Below, one piece after another: positions 26,337 to 35,500 of a stretch of DNA of 64,000 nucleotides. The first letter of the stretch is position 1, and each line of letters opens with the position of its first letter. Source of the DNA: Aquicoccus porphyridii. Its GTDB lineage: Bacteria > Pseudomonadota > Alphaproteobacteria > Rhodobacterales > Rhodobacteraceae. The DNA lies in assembly GCF_008369105.1 (NCBI RefSeq), contig NZ_VINQ01000001.1:496001-560000 (forward strand), read 5' to 3'. Position numbers and translations under genes: made by a program. Below the pieces are notes generated by a model. That model was not told the DNA's origin, searched no databases, and worked only from the letters and a program-made list of their open reading frames with translations.

Positions 26337-27590
26337 TCAGGTCGGAATGAGCGGGCCGCGCGTGTTCAGTGTTTCGATGTCCATTCCGGCCATCTTCTTG
26401 TAGGCGCCGGCGACTTCTTTCAACTCGTCACCGCTCATCACGTCGGAAATATCGTCGAATCCGTCGGGGGCGCGCTCGGCCACCACGTCGAGAACCTTGT
26501 CGGGTCCGTCGCCGCGATTGGCCAGCACCAGCGCGTTCACGGTTTCGCGGCGGATGTCCTCGTAGCTTTGCAGCGCGTCGCCTGTCAGGCCACGGTCGCG
26601 CAGCTCGCGCGCGAGGATGCGGGCATCGAGAATCGCCTGTGATGCGCCGTTGGAGCCGATCGGATACATCGCATGGGCGGCATCCCCCAGAAGCGTCATG
26701 CGGCCACGGGTCCAGGCCGGGAGCGGGTCGCGGTCGACCATCGGGTATTCGAAGATATGTTCGGCATCGGCGATGATCCGTGGAATATCGAGCCAGTCGA
26801 AGGACCAGTCGGCGAAGGCGGGGGCGAAATCGGCGCGCTCGCCATCGCGGTTCCAGTCCTGTTCGCGCCATTCGTAGTCATCGGGCATCATCCGGTCGGC
26901 GATCCAGTTGATCAGGCAGGTGCCATCGCCGTAATCCTCGATCGGGTAGCAGACGAACTTGCACGCGCGGCGCCCGGCCATGGCCATCGAGCGCCCGGTG
27001 AGGAAGGTCGGCCCGCGCGTGACGCCACGCCACATCATCACCCCGCCCCAATGGGCCGGGCCCTCGTCGGGATAGAGTTTCGCGCGGGCGCGCGAATTGA
27101 TCCCGTCGGCGGCAACGAAAACACGGCCCTCCGCGGTGCCGGTCCGTGCCCCGCTGGCGCGGTCGGTCAGCGTGATCTCGACCCCTTCGGCGGTTTCGCG
27201 CCAATCGCTCACCGCGGCACCGCGTTGGATCACGTCCGAACCTGCGCGCTCGACAAGCGCATGCAGCAGGAGCATCTGCATCCGCCCGCGATGGATCGAG
27301 TATTGTGGCCAGTTGTAGCCCGCGAACCGGCCGCGCGGTTCGGACCAGATGCGCCCGCCTTGCGCCGAGAAATAAGCCACCTCTTCGGTTTTCAGGCCGT
27401 CGGCGTCGAGCGCGTCCTGCAAGCCCATCTCGTGCAGCTCGCGGATGGCGTGGGGCTGCACGTTGATGCCGACACCCAAGGGGCGGATTTCCTGCACCGC
27501 CTCGAAGATGCGGAAGGGAATGCCCAGTTGATGCAGGCTCAGCCCCAGTGTAAGCCCGCCGATACCTGCGCCGGCGATGAGAACCGTCAT
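26337..27590 (-). CDS. FAD-dependent aromatic monooxygenase (salicylate hydroxylase-like)
   Basis: A 417-residue class A flavoprotein monooxygenase. It has the N-terminal Rossmann motif LIAGAGIGGLTLGLSLHQLG, the DG-type motif in VFVAADGINSRARA and the second FAD motif LLGDAAHAMYPIGSNGASQAI. Members hydroxylate aromatic acids or related rings using NAD(P)H and oxygen. The start at 27590 is supported by GGAGGC nine bases upstream. It stands alone between tRNA-Leu and a divergent membrane-protein gene, so context gives no clue to the substrate. Confidence 0.85.
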   Translation of the reverse strand: MTVLIAGAGIGGLTLGLSLHQLGIPFRIFEAVQEIRPLGVGINVQPHAIRELHEMGLQDALDADGLKTEEVAYFSAQGGRIWSEPRGRFAGYNWPQYSIHRGRMQMLLLHALVERAGSDVIQRGAAVSDWRETAEGVEITLTDRASGARTGTAEGRVFVAADGINSRARAKLYPDEGPAHWGGVMMWRGVTRGPTFLTGRSMAMAGRRACKFVCYPIEDYGDGTCLINWIADRMMPDDYEWREQDWNRDGERADFAPAFADWSFDWLDIPRIIADAEHIFEYPMVDRDPLPAWTRGRMTLLGDAAHAMYPIGSNGASQAILDARILARELRDRGLTGDALQSYEDIRRETVNALVLANRGDGPDKVLDVVAERAPDGFDDISDVMSGDELKEVAGAYKKMAGMDIETLNTRGPLIPT

Positions 27591-27703
27591 GGATGCCTCC
27601 GATCCTGTCCTTGGTCGATTTTTGCGCATAGTTTGCAGGGTTCGGTGACTTGACGCCAGTGCGGAATGCGGCACGGGATGGAAAAAGCGGCAAAGGGGGC
27701 GGG

Positions 27704-28282
27704 ATGATACGCGGGCTTTACGACTGGACGATGCGGTTGGCCGATCATCCGCGCGCACTCTGGGCGCTGGCGGTGGTGGCGTTCATCGAAAGCTCGGTCT
27801 TTCCGATTCCGCCGGACGTGTTGATGATTCCGATGATCCTCGCCCGGCCCAATCGCGCCTTCCTGATCGCGGGCGTGGCGCTGCTGGCCTCAGTTCTGGG
27901 GGGGATGTTGGGCTATGCGATCGGGTTTTTCGCCTATGAGCAGATCGGCCAGCCCATTCTGGCCACGATGGGCAAGGGCGAGGCGATGGAGGCGTTCAAC
28001 ACGCGTTTCAACGATTTCGGCTTCTGGGCGGTGTTGACCGCGGGGATGACGCCGTTTCCCTACAAGGTGATCACCATCATGTCGGGCTGGTCAGCGATGC
28101 CTTTGGGTACGTTCATCGCCACCTCGATTCTTGCCCGGGGGCTGCGGTTCTTCATCGTCGCGGTGCTGCTGTGGAAATACGGCGCACCGATACGTGATTT
28201 CATCGAGCGTCGGTTGGGCTTGATGTTCGTGCTGTTCGTGATCATTCTGCTCGCTGGATTCTACGCGGTGCGATACCTATGA
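27704..28282 (+). CDS. VTT-domain (DedA/YqaA-type) membrane protein
   Basis: A 192-residue protein with hydrophobic segments and the VTT-domain hallmarks: a re-entrant-type ESSVFPIPPDVLMIPM motif near residue 30 and GMTPFPYKVITIMSGWSAMP near 120. YqaA/DedA relatives act in lipid scrambling or membrane homeostasis; the exact role here is unknown. The start at 27704 follows a GGGGGCGGG ribosome-binding stretch; the longer frame from 27650 has no support. Its stop overlaps the dsbB start by 4 bases, so the pair is coupled. Confidence 0.85.
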   Translation: MIRGLYDWTMRLADHPRALWALAVVAFIESSVFPIPPDVLMIPMILARPNRAFLIAGVALLASVLGGMLGYAIGFFAYEQIGQPILATMGKGEAMEAFNTRFNDFGFWAVLTAGMTPFPYKVITIMSGWSAMPLGTFIATSILARGLRFFIVAVLLWKYGAPIRDFIERRLGLMFVLFVIILLAGFYAVRYL

Positions 28283-28749
28283 CACTCAACCGACCGACAT
28301 TGATCATTCTGGCCGCCGGGGGGTCTGCGGCGATGCTGATCGGCGCGCTCTTGTTCCAGTATGTGGGCGAGATGGCGCCCTGCAAGCTGTGTTACTGGCA
28401 ACGCTATCCGCATGTGGCGGCGGTGGTGATCGGGGTTCTGGCGCTGATGGTGGCGGGGCGGGGTCTGCCGCTTCTGGGCGCGCTGGCGGCGGGTGGCACG
28501 GGCGGCATCGGCGTCTATCACACCGGAGTCGAGCGCGGCTGGTGGGAGGGTCCGGCCAGTTGCTCGGGCGGTGGCGGGCTTGGCGGGCTGTCGGGCGGCG
28601 ATCTCCTGAGCCTCGATGCGCCCACCGGCGTGGTGATGTGCGACGAGGTGCCGTGGGAGATGCTGAGCCTGTCGATGGCAAGCTGGAACGCGGTGATCTC
28701 GTTCGGATTGATGGGGTTGTGGCTCTTGGCGGCGCGCAGCCGGGTCTGA
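28279..28749 (+). CDS. dsbB: Disulfide bond formation protein DsbB
   Basis: A 156-residue inner-membrane protein with four predicted helices. The first redox pair is Cys35-Lys-Leu-Cys38 in APCKLCYWQRYPH; the second pair is Cys95 in GPASCSGGG and Cys121 in VVMCDEVPW. DsbB reoxidises periplasmic DsbA and passes electrons to quinone. It overlaps the VTT-protein gene by 4 bases. No dsbA is in the window. Confidence 0.92.
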   Translation: MTLNRPTLIILAAGGSAAMLIGALLFQYVGEMAPCKLCYWQRYPHVAAVVIGVLALMVAGRGLPLLGALAAGGTGGIGVYHTGVERGWWEGPASCSGGGGLGGLSGGDLLSLDAPTGVVMCDEVPWEMLSLSMASWNAVISFGLMGLWLLAARSRV

Positions 28750-28759
28750 GGTCGCGCGA

Positions 28760-29191
28760 TCAGCTCCGCGCCGATTTGCGTGTGTTGAGCAGGAGCGAGG
28801 TTTCGCTGGTCGCCACCCCGTCGAAGCGGCGGATGCGGGCCAGGATGTCGTCGAATTCCTCGAGCGTTGCGGTGCCGATCTCGGCGATCACGTCCCAGCG
28901 GCCATTGGTGCTGTGCACCCCGCGCACGGCCGAAAGGCCCGAAAGCTGGCGGATGATCCGGTCTGCGCCGCGCCCTTCGATCCCGATCATCATCAGCCCG
29001 CGCACCGGGTCGGCTAGCGCGTCCTCCTTGAGGACCACGGTGAAACCGATGATCTCGCCCGCGCGCCGGAGCCGTTCGATCCGCGCACGCACGGTGGTGC
29101 GCGACACCCCAAGCAGCAACGCCAGATCGGAAAGCGAGGCGCGGGCATCGTGGCGCAGGGCCGAGATGAGTTTCTGATCTGTATCGTCCAT
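28760..29191 (-). CDS. Lrp/AsnC family transcriptional regulator
   Basis: A 143-residue regulator. The N-terminal winged helix contains SLSDLALLLGVSRTTVRARI and the C-terminal part is an RAM/AsnC ligand domain with SAVRGVHSTNGRWDVIAEI. The start at 29191 (MDDTDQKLISAL) is the family N-terminus; a frame 51 bases longer is not supported. It is divergent from the arginase-ornithine cyclodeaminase operon with 115 bp between starts, so it is the obvious candidate regulator of arginine or ornithine catabolism. The effector is inferred, not shown. Confidence 0.92.
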   Translation of the reverse strand: MDDTDQKLISALRHDARASLSDLALLLGVSRTTVRARIERLRRAGEIIGFTVVLKEDALADPVRGLMMIGIEGRGADRIIRQLSGLSAVRGVHSTNGRWDVIAEIGTATLEEFDDILARIRRFDGVATSETSLLLNTRKSARS

Positions 29192-29306
29192 TTCGTTTGC
29201 CCCAGCCTTCGTTTCGATCAATCTCGCACCATTTTGACCCAATTGCCCGCTGGATCAATCCCCGTATCGGAGAAAGATTGCCCAAAAGCGGACAAAGAGG
29301 ATCATC

Positions 29307-30233
29307 ATGGAGCAGCGGGACATTCAACTGGTCGGAGTGCCGATGGACAGCGGCAAGAGGCGGCAGGGGTGCCTGATGGGGCCGGATGCCTATCGCATCG
29401 CGGGCATCGTGGGCGAACTCGAATTGTTGGGACACCGGGTTACGGATCGGGGCAATCTCGCCCCTGCCCCGCATGACCCCGACGCACCCGGCGGCACGAT
29501 CTTTCGCCCCAACGCGGTGATCGGCTGGACCCGCGCGCTCATCGACGCGGCGCGCGATGCCATGCAGGCGGGCCTGCCGATCTTCATGGGTGGCGATCAT
29601 GCGCTTTCGCTGGGCAGCGTGGCGGGGGTGGCGGCCCAAGCGGCCGAGACCGGCCGACCGCAATTCGTGTTATGGCTCGATGCGCATTCGGATTTCCACA
29701 CGCCAGAGACCACGCAAAGCGGCAATCTGCACGGCACGCCGCTGGCCTATATCACGGGGCGGCCCGGGTTTGACGGGTTTCCGCCGCTGCCCTGCGCCGT
29801 GCCGGAGGAGAATATCTGCATCATCGGGTTGCGTTCGGTCGACGGGGCGGAGCGCGAGGCGTTGACGGCCTCGCGCATCCGTTGCCACGACATGCGCAGC
29901 ATCGACGAGCATGGCATCGCGCGCCCCTTGGCGGCCTTCCTCGACCGGGTGGCGGATGCGGGCGGCGCGCTGCATGTGTCGCTTGACGTGGATTTCCTCG
30001 ATCCCGGGATCGCGCCCGCCGTGGGCACCACCGTGCCGGGCGGGGCGACGTTCCGCGAGGCGCATCTGGTGATGGAGATGATCCATGACAGCGGGCTGAT
30101 GACCTCGCTCGACCTCGTCGAACTCAACCCGTTCCTGGACGAGCGCGGGCGCAGTGCACAGATGATGGTCGACCTCGCCGCTTCGGCGCTCGGGCGGCAG
30201 GTATTCGACCGCCCGACCTATGCGAAAGGATGA
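29307..30233 (+). CDS. rocF: Arginase
   Basis: A 308-residue binuclear-manganese ureohydrolase. Metal ligands are visible: His98 in GGDHALSLGS, Asp125, His127 and Asp129 in WLDAHSDFHTPETTQSGN, and Asp227 and Asp229 in SLDVDFLDPGIAP. The HTPETTQSGNLHG segment is the arginase-type substrate loop. It hydrolyses arginine to ornithine and urea. Its stop overlaps the ornithine cyclodeaminase start by 4 bases (ATGA), giving a two-step arginine-to-proline operon. The divergent Lrp gene likely controls it. Confidence 0.95.
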   Translation: MEQRDIQLVGVPMDSGKRRQGCLMGPDAYRIAGIVGELELLGHRVTDRGNLAPAPHDPDAPGGTIFRPNAVIGWTRALIDAARDAMQAGLPIFMGGDHALSLGSVAGVAAQAAETGRPQFVLWLDAHSDFHTPETTQSGNLHGTPLAYITGRPGFDGFPPLPCAVPEENICIIGLRSVDGAEREALTASRIRCHDMRSIDEHGIARPLAAFLDRVADAGGALHVSLDVDFLDPGIAPAVGTTVPGGATFREAHLVMEMIHDSGLMTSLDLVELNPFLDERGRSAQMMVDLAASALGRQVFDRPTYAKG

Positions 30234-31291
30234 AGATCATGACGCAACCCTCTGACAAGGCTTTGGTTCCTTTCGTTTCGGTCGATCACATGATGGGGCT
30301 GATCCATCATCTTGGGATTGAGCAAACGCTGCGCGGGCTGGCCGATTACATCGAGGCCGATTTCCGCCGCTGGGAGAGGTTCGACAAGAGCCCGCGCGTG
30401 GCGAGCCATTCGGATGTCGGCGTGATCGAGTTGATGCCGACCAGCGACGGCGAAGCCTATGGGTTCAAATACGTGAACGGCCACCCCAAGAACACCAGCG
30501 AAGGGTTGCAGACCGTCACCGCATTCGGCCTCTTGGCGGATGTCTATACCGGCTATCCGGTGCTGCTGAGCGAGATGACCATCCTGACGGCGCTGCGCAC
30601 GGCGGCGACTTCGGCGATGGCGGCGAAATACCTGGCGCCGGGCGAGTCGCGGGTGATGGCGATGATCGGCAACGGGGCGCAGGCGGAGTTCCAGAGCCTT
30701 GCGATGAAAGCGATTTGCGGCATCGACACGGTGCGGCTTTACGATATCGACCCCAAGGCGACGCAGAAGGCGGCGCGCAACCTTGCGGGGATGGGGCTGC
30801 GGGTCGTTGAGTGCAAGAGCGCCGAAGAGAGCATGGAGGGCGCGCAGATCATCACCACCTGCACCGCCGACAAGCAATATGCCACGATCCTGACCGACAA
30901 CATGGTGGGGAGTGGCGTGCATATCAACGCCATTGGCGGCGATTGTCCGGGCAAGACCGAGCTGGCCCCCGCGATCCTCTATCGTAGTGATATCTTTGTG
31001 GAATATCCCGAACAGACCCGGATCGAGGGGGAGATTCAGCAGATGGCGCCGGATCATCCTGTGACCGAGCTTTGGCAGGTGATCACGGGCGCGGCGCCGG
31101 GGCGGCGCGATGCGCGGGCGATCACGTTGTTTGATAGCGTGGGTTTCGCGATCGAGGATTTCAGCGCGTTGCGGTTCCTGCGCGATGCGATCCGGGGCAC
31201 GGATTTCTTTGCGCCGCTCGATCTTCTGGCCGATCCCGACGATCCGCGCGATCTTTTCGGGATGCTGCGCCGGGCCGCGCCGCCAGCCTAG
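30230..31291 (+). CDS. ocd: Ornithine cyclodeaminase
   Basis: A 353-residue NAD-dependent enzyme of the OCD/mu-crystallin family that converts ornithine to proline and ammonia. Family motifs include FKYVNGHPKN, SEMTILTALRTAATSAMAAKYLAP, MIGNGAQAEFQ, the ADKQYATIL segment and GGDCPGKTEL. Two starts are possible: ATG 30230, which overlaps the arginase stop, and ATG 30239 three codons later; the overlapping one is preferred. The product feeds proline catabolism. It is followed by copy 2 of the 122-bp element. Confidence 0.95.
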   Translation: MKIMTQPSDKALVPFVSVDHMMGLIHHLGIEQTLRGLADYIEADFRRWERFDKSPRVASHSDVGVIELMPTSDGEAYGFKYVNGHPKNTSEGLQTVTAFGLLADVYTGYPVLLSEMTILTALRTAATSAMAAKYLAPGESRVMAMIGNGAQAEFQSLAMKAICGIDTVRLYDIDPKATQKAARNLAGMGLRVVECKSAEESMEGAQIITTCTADKQYATILTDNMVGSGVHINAIGGDCPGKTELAPAILYRSDIFVEYPEQTRIEGEIQQMAPDHPVTELWQVITGAAPGRRDARAITLFDSVGFAIEDFSALRFLRDAIRGTDFFAPLDLLADPDDPRDLFGMLRRAAPPA

Positions 31292-31311
31292 CCGCGGGCA
31301 GCGCGCGGTGG

Positions 31312-31433
31312 GGTTAACGGCGATTTTCCGGCGAAAAACCGGGGGGTGACTCCCGGCTGCCGTCCGGCTGACATCCGGCTGCCGGGGATGCGTTAACCTT
31401 TCGGCAGGGAACGGGGTTAACGCGGCGTGCGCT
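31312..31433 (+). repeat. Dispersed 122-bp element, copy 2
   Basis: GGTTAAC (31312-31318); a partly decayed A/T-rich hairpin (31321-31341); six Gs (31341-31346); 11-bp units TGACTCCCGGC, TGCCGTCCGGC and TGACATCCGGC (31347-31379); closing TGCCGGG (31380-31386); a 29-bp spacer; and GTTAACGCGGCGTGCGCT (31416-31433). It starts 20 bp 3' of the ornithine cyclodeaminase stop. Length and internal spacing equal copy 1 to the base. Confidence 0.85.
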
Positions 31434-31477
31434 GGGGAGGATGCGCCGGGCCGCGCCGAAATAATCGCGACCCGACT

Positions 31478-31515
31478 GCCCCCTGCCGCCGGCGGGAGGA
31501 GCGGCGGCAGGGGGC
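31478..31515. terminator. Long stem-loop 3' of the first EF-hand gene
   Basis: Perfect 13-bp arms GCCCCCTGCCGCC (31478-31490) and GGCGGCAGGGGGC (31503-31515) with a 12-nt loop, just past the stop of the minus-strand gene ending at 31527. On the plus strand the stem is followed by TGTTTTCTTC, so it looks more like a plus-strand intrinsic terminator, and could end the ornithine cyclodeaminase transcript. Confidence 0.6.
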
Positions 31516-31526
31516 TGTTTTCTTCG

Positions 31527-31781
31527 TCAGTCCGCCGACGGCGCCGCCATCAGGCCGGCATCCTGCGCGGCCTGGACTTCGGCATCGTCGAGCGCCCCGT
31601 CGCCGTTGAGATCCATCGCGTCAAAATCTTCGGCGGTGGTTTCAGGATAGACGGCCTGAACCTCTTCCAGGCTCAGCACGCCGTCGCCGTTGGCATCCAC
31701 CTCGGTTGCGCCTTGCCCCATTGCGAGTGCCGGGGTCATCAGAACCGAAAGAGCGGCCAGGGTGGGAAAGAGTGGTTTCAT
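31527..31781 (-). CDS. Small exported EF-hand protein, copy A
   Basis: An 84-residue protein with a signal peptide (MKPLFPTLAALSVLMTPALA) and two EF-hand calcium loops, DANGDGVLSLEE at residues 29-40 and DLNGDGALDDAE at 57-68. Mature length is only about 60 residues, so it is little more than one EF-hand pair. A nearly identical gene lies directly upstream (copy B), so the two arose by tandem duplication. Likely a periplasmic calcium-binding protein; partner unknown. The start is set by the signal peptide and a TCTCCTC (GAGGAGA on the coding strand) ribosome-binding site. Confidence 0.85.
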   Translation of the reverse strand: MKPLFPTLAALSVLMTPALAMGQGATEVDANGDGVLSLEEVQAVYPETTAEDFDAMDLNGDGALDDAEVQAAQDAGLMAAPSAD

Positions 31782-31846
31782 GTCATAGTCTCCTCTTGAG
31801 GTTGGGTGAAGGTCACAGCCTTCGGTCGCCATTTCGCGGCGGTTGG

Positions 31847-31881
31847 GCCCCCTGCCGCCGTTGGGGATGACGGCAGGGGGC
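31847..31881. terminator. Stem-loop between the two EF-hand genes
   Basis: 11-bp arms GCCCCCTGCCG (31847-31857) and CGGCAGGGGGC (31871-31881) with a 13-nt loop, followed on the plus strand by TTGTTTTCT. It corresponds to the stem-loop at 31478-31515 and was duplicated together with the gene. Confidence 0.55.
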
Positions 31882-31893
31882 TTGTTTTCTGCG

Positions 31894-32142
31894 TCAGTCA
31901 GCCGCCCCCAACATGCCGGCATCCTGTGCGGCCTGGACCTCGGTATCGTCGAGTGCGCCGTCGGCATTGAGGTCCATCGCGTCGAAATCCTCCGCGGTGG
32001 TTTCGGGATAGACGGCCTGAACCTCTTCGAGGCTCAGCACGCCGTCACCATTGGCGTCCGCATCGGTTGCGCTTTGCCCCATTGCAAGTGCGGGGGCCAT
32101 CAGGACCGAAAGAGCGGCCAGGGTCGGAAAGAGCGGTTTCAT
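31894..32142 (-). CDS. Small exported EF-hand protein, copy B
   Basis: An 82-residue paralog of the neighbouring gene. The signal peptide differs by a single residue (MAPALA for MTPALA) and the EF-hand loops are the same type (DANGDGVLSLEE and DLNADGALDDTE; the second has N-A-D at loop positions 3-5, so one glycine is replaced). The C-terminus differs (AQDAGMLGAAD). Both genes are preceded by the same GAGGAGA ribosome-binding site and similar leader sequence, and both are followed by similar stem-loops. Confidence 0.85.
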   Translation of the reverse strand: MKPLFPTLAALSVLMAPALAMGQSATDADANGDGVLSLEEVQAVYPETTAEDFDAMDLNADGALDDTEVQAAQDAGMLGAAD

Positions 32143-32567
32143 GTCGTAATCTCCTCTTGTGGTTGATGAAGGTCACAGCCTTCGGCCGCCATGAAGCAAA
32201 GAGGGGCATGGTCTGGAAACGGGTCGTGCGTCGCGGGCCGATTTCGCGCCGTTTGCCGCCATTTCGGGGGGGTGCGGCGGGCGGACATCTGCCGGGCAAA
32301 ATTCCGCCACCCCCGGTTGAGCGGATCTCCCCGCATGCAGCATTGGGTTTAGGCAGGGAATGGCCGGAAAAGCCGGTTCTTTTCAGGTTGGCGGGAGATT
32401 GCGTATTCCCGGCCAGGCGACAGTTGATGCGAATCGAGGACAAGAAAAGAGGGGGGCCCGGAGACCCCCCTTTCAGTTTCGCCGTTCAGGCTCACTCGTT
32501 GATTACCGCCCGGTTTCTGCCTGCGGCCTGAACGCCGTCAGGGGCGAGCGCACCCGCCCCGGAAGTC
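32143..32567. other. 425-bp intergenic region between nrdJ and the EF-hand genes
   Basis: Contains the promoter side of EF-hand copy B (with a leader similar to that of copy A up to about 32200), a stem-loop with arms GGGGGTG (32268-32274) and CACCCCC (32308-32314), and the nrdJ terminator at 32445-32470. No coding region is supported. Confidence 0.5.
32445..32470 (-). terminator. Intrinsic terminator of nrdJ
   Basis: On the minus strand, arms GGGGGG and CCCCCC (32465-32470 and 32451-32456) enclose an 8-nt loop and are followed by TCTTTTCTTG, a proper T-rich tail. It lies about 100 bp beyond the nrdJ stop. Confidence 0.7.
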
Positions 32568-35500
32568 TTAGCTACACCCGCTTGTCGCGCCGCAGGTGTT
32601 GCATTTCATGCAGGTGCCGTTGCGCACCAGCGTGTAGTTGCCGCACTCGCCGCAGGCCTCGCCCTCGTAGCCCTGCATCCGGGCCTTGGAGCGGGCGTCC
32701 ATCGGGACCGTGCCCGAGGCCATGGCGGTCGTGGTGCTCGACGCGGCCATGGTGGCGCCCGCCGCCCCGGCGGTTTCCGGCACCAGCGTGTTGAGCGTCG
32801 AGACCGGATCGGCCCCGTGGAGCGCGGTGCCGCCGACCGCCTGCCCGCCCTGAAGCACCACCAGTTCCTGTGGCAGGCGCTTGCGCAGGTAGCCGGTCGA
32901 GCTGATCTGCTTGAGCACTTCGAGCGAGCGCGAGGCGGCGGTTCCCGATATCTCCTTGATGTTGGAGACGCCCTCTTCCTCGCCACGGCCGAGATCGTCG
33001 AACGAGGCGCCTTGCGGTTTGACATGGGCGAGGTCGGTCCGGTCGAGATAGCTCACCGCGAGTTCGCGGAAGATGTAGTCGAGGATCGAGGTGGCGTTCT
33101 TGATGCTGTCATTGCCCTGCACCATGCCCGCGGGTTCGAACTTGGTGAAGGTGAAGGCATCGACGAATTCCTCGAGCGGCACGCCGTATTGCAGGCCGAC
33201 GCTGACCGCGATGGCGAAATTGTTCATCATCGCGCGGAAACCGGCGCCTTCCTTGTGCATGTCGATGAAGATCTCGCCAAGCTGGCCGTCTTCGTATTCG
33301 CCGGTGCGCAGGTAGACCTTGTGCCCGCCGACGATGGCCTTTTGCGTATAGCCCTTGCGGCGTTCGGGCATCTTTTCGCGGTTCGAGCGGACGATTTCCT
33401 TGATCACGACCTTCTCGATGATCTTCTCGGCCAGAACCTGTGCCTTTTCGTGGTTCGAGCCGCTTTCCAGCGTCTCTTGCGCGTCCTCGTCATCCTCGAC
33501 CAGGGCGGCGGCCAGTGGCTGGCTGAGTTTCGAGCCGTCGCGGTAGAGTGCGTTGGCCTTGACGCCGAGCGACCAGCTCAGTTCGTAGGCTTTCTGGCAA
33601 TCCTCGATGGTGGCATCGTTGGGCATGTTGATCGTCTTGGAGATCGCCCCCGAGATGAAGCTTTGCGCGGCGGCCATCATGTGGATATGCGCCTCGGTGC
33701 CGAGAGACCGCTTGCCGATCTTGCCGCAGGGATTGGCGCAATCGAAGACGTGGTAATGCTCGGTCTTGAGGTGCGGCGCGCCTTCGAGCGTCATGGTGCC
33801 GCAGACATGATCGTTGGCCGCGTCGATATCGGCGCGCGAAAAGCCAAGGTGCCGCAGCAGGTCGAAGGTCGGGTCGTTGAGCTTTTCGGCGGGGATACCG
33901 AGCGTGCCGGTGCAGAAGTCCAAGCCCAGCGACCATTGGTTGAAGACGAAACGGATGTCGAAGGCGCTGGCCAACGCAGCCTCGACCTTGTCGATCTCGC
34001 GCTGGGTGAAGCCGTGGCCGGCCAGCGTGCCGTGGTTGATCGCGGGCGCCTGCCCGAGCGAGCCATGGCCGACCGCGTAGGCGATGATTTCCTCGATCTC
34101 AGCCGAGCCGTAACCGAGTTTCTCGAGCGCGGCGGGCACCGACTGGTTGATGATCTTGAAGTAGCCGCCGCCGGCGAGCTTCTTGAATTTCACCAGCGCG
34201 AAATCGGGTTCGATCCCGGTGGTGTCGCAATCCATCACGAGGCCGATCGTGCCGGTGGGGGCGATGACCGAGACCTGCGCGTTGCGATAGCCGTGCTTTT
34301 CGCCCAGCTTGAGCGCCTCGTCCCAGACGGCCTTGGAGAGGTCGACCAGCTTGGCCTCGGGGCAGTTGCCGTGATCGAGCGGGACGGGTTTGACGGCGAG
34401 GTTTTCATAACCATCGGTCGCGCCATAGGCGGCGTTGCGGTGGTTGCGAATGACCCGCAGCATGTGATCGGCGTTGCGCGCATAGCCCGGGAAGGCGCCC
34501 AGCTCGCCCGCCATCTCGGCCGAGGTGGCGTAGGAGACGCCGGTCATGATCGCGGTGAGCGCGCCGCACATCGCGCGGCCCTCGTCGCTGTCATAGCCCA
34601 GCCCCATATTCATCAGGAGGCCGCCGATATTGGCGTAACCAAGCCCCAGCGTGCGGAAATCATAGGACCGCTGGGCGATTTCCTTGGAGGGAAACTGTGC
34701 CATCAGGACCGAGATTTCGAGCGTCACGGTCCAGAGCCGGGTCGCATGCATGTAATCCTCGGCCTGGAATTCGCCGTCCTTGAGGAAGGTCAGCAGGTTC
34801 ATCGAGGCAAGGTTGCAGGCGGTGTCGTCGAGGAACATGTATTCCGAACAGGGGTTCGAGCCACGGATCGCGCCATCCGCCGGGCAGGTATGCCATGCGT
34901 TGATCGTGTCGTGATACTGAATCCCCGGATCGGCGCAGGCCCATGCGGCATGGCCGACCTGTTCCCAGAGGTCGCGTGCCTTGATCGTCTTGGCGACCGT
35001 CCCGTCGGTGCGGCGAATGAGCTCCCAATCGGCGTCGTCCTTGATGGCCTTGAGAAAGGCGTCGGTCACCCGGATCGAGTTGTTGGAATTCTGTCCGGAG
35101 ACCGACGCGTAGGCTTCACTGTCCCAGTCGGTGTCATAGGTGGGAAACTCGATCGAGCCATAGCCCTGGCGCGCGTAATCCAGCACCCGTTTGACATAGG
35201 TTTCGGGGATCGCGACCTTCTTGGCGTCGCGGATCGCCGCTTTCAGCCCCGCGTTGACCTTGGGGTCGGTTGCATCGTCGAGCGCCCCGTCCCAGGCGCG
35301 GATCGCGGCGAAGATCGAGTTGAGCTTCTGCTCGTGCATCTTGGAACCGGCGACGATGCTCGCGACCTTCTGTTCTTCCTTGACCTTCCAGTTGATGTAT
35401 TCCTCGATATCGGGGTGGTCGGCATCGACGATCACCATCTTGGCGGCGCGGCGCGTGGTGCCGCCCGACTTGATCGCGCCCGCCGCGCGGTCGCCGATCT

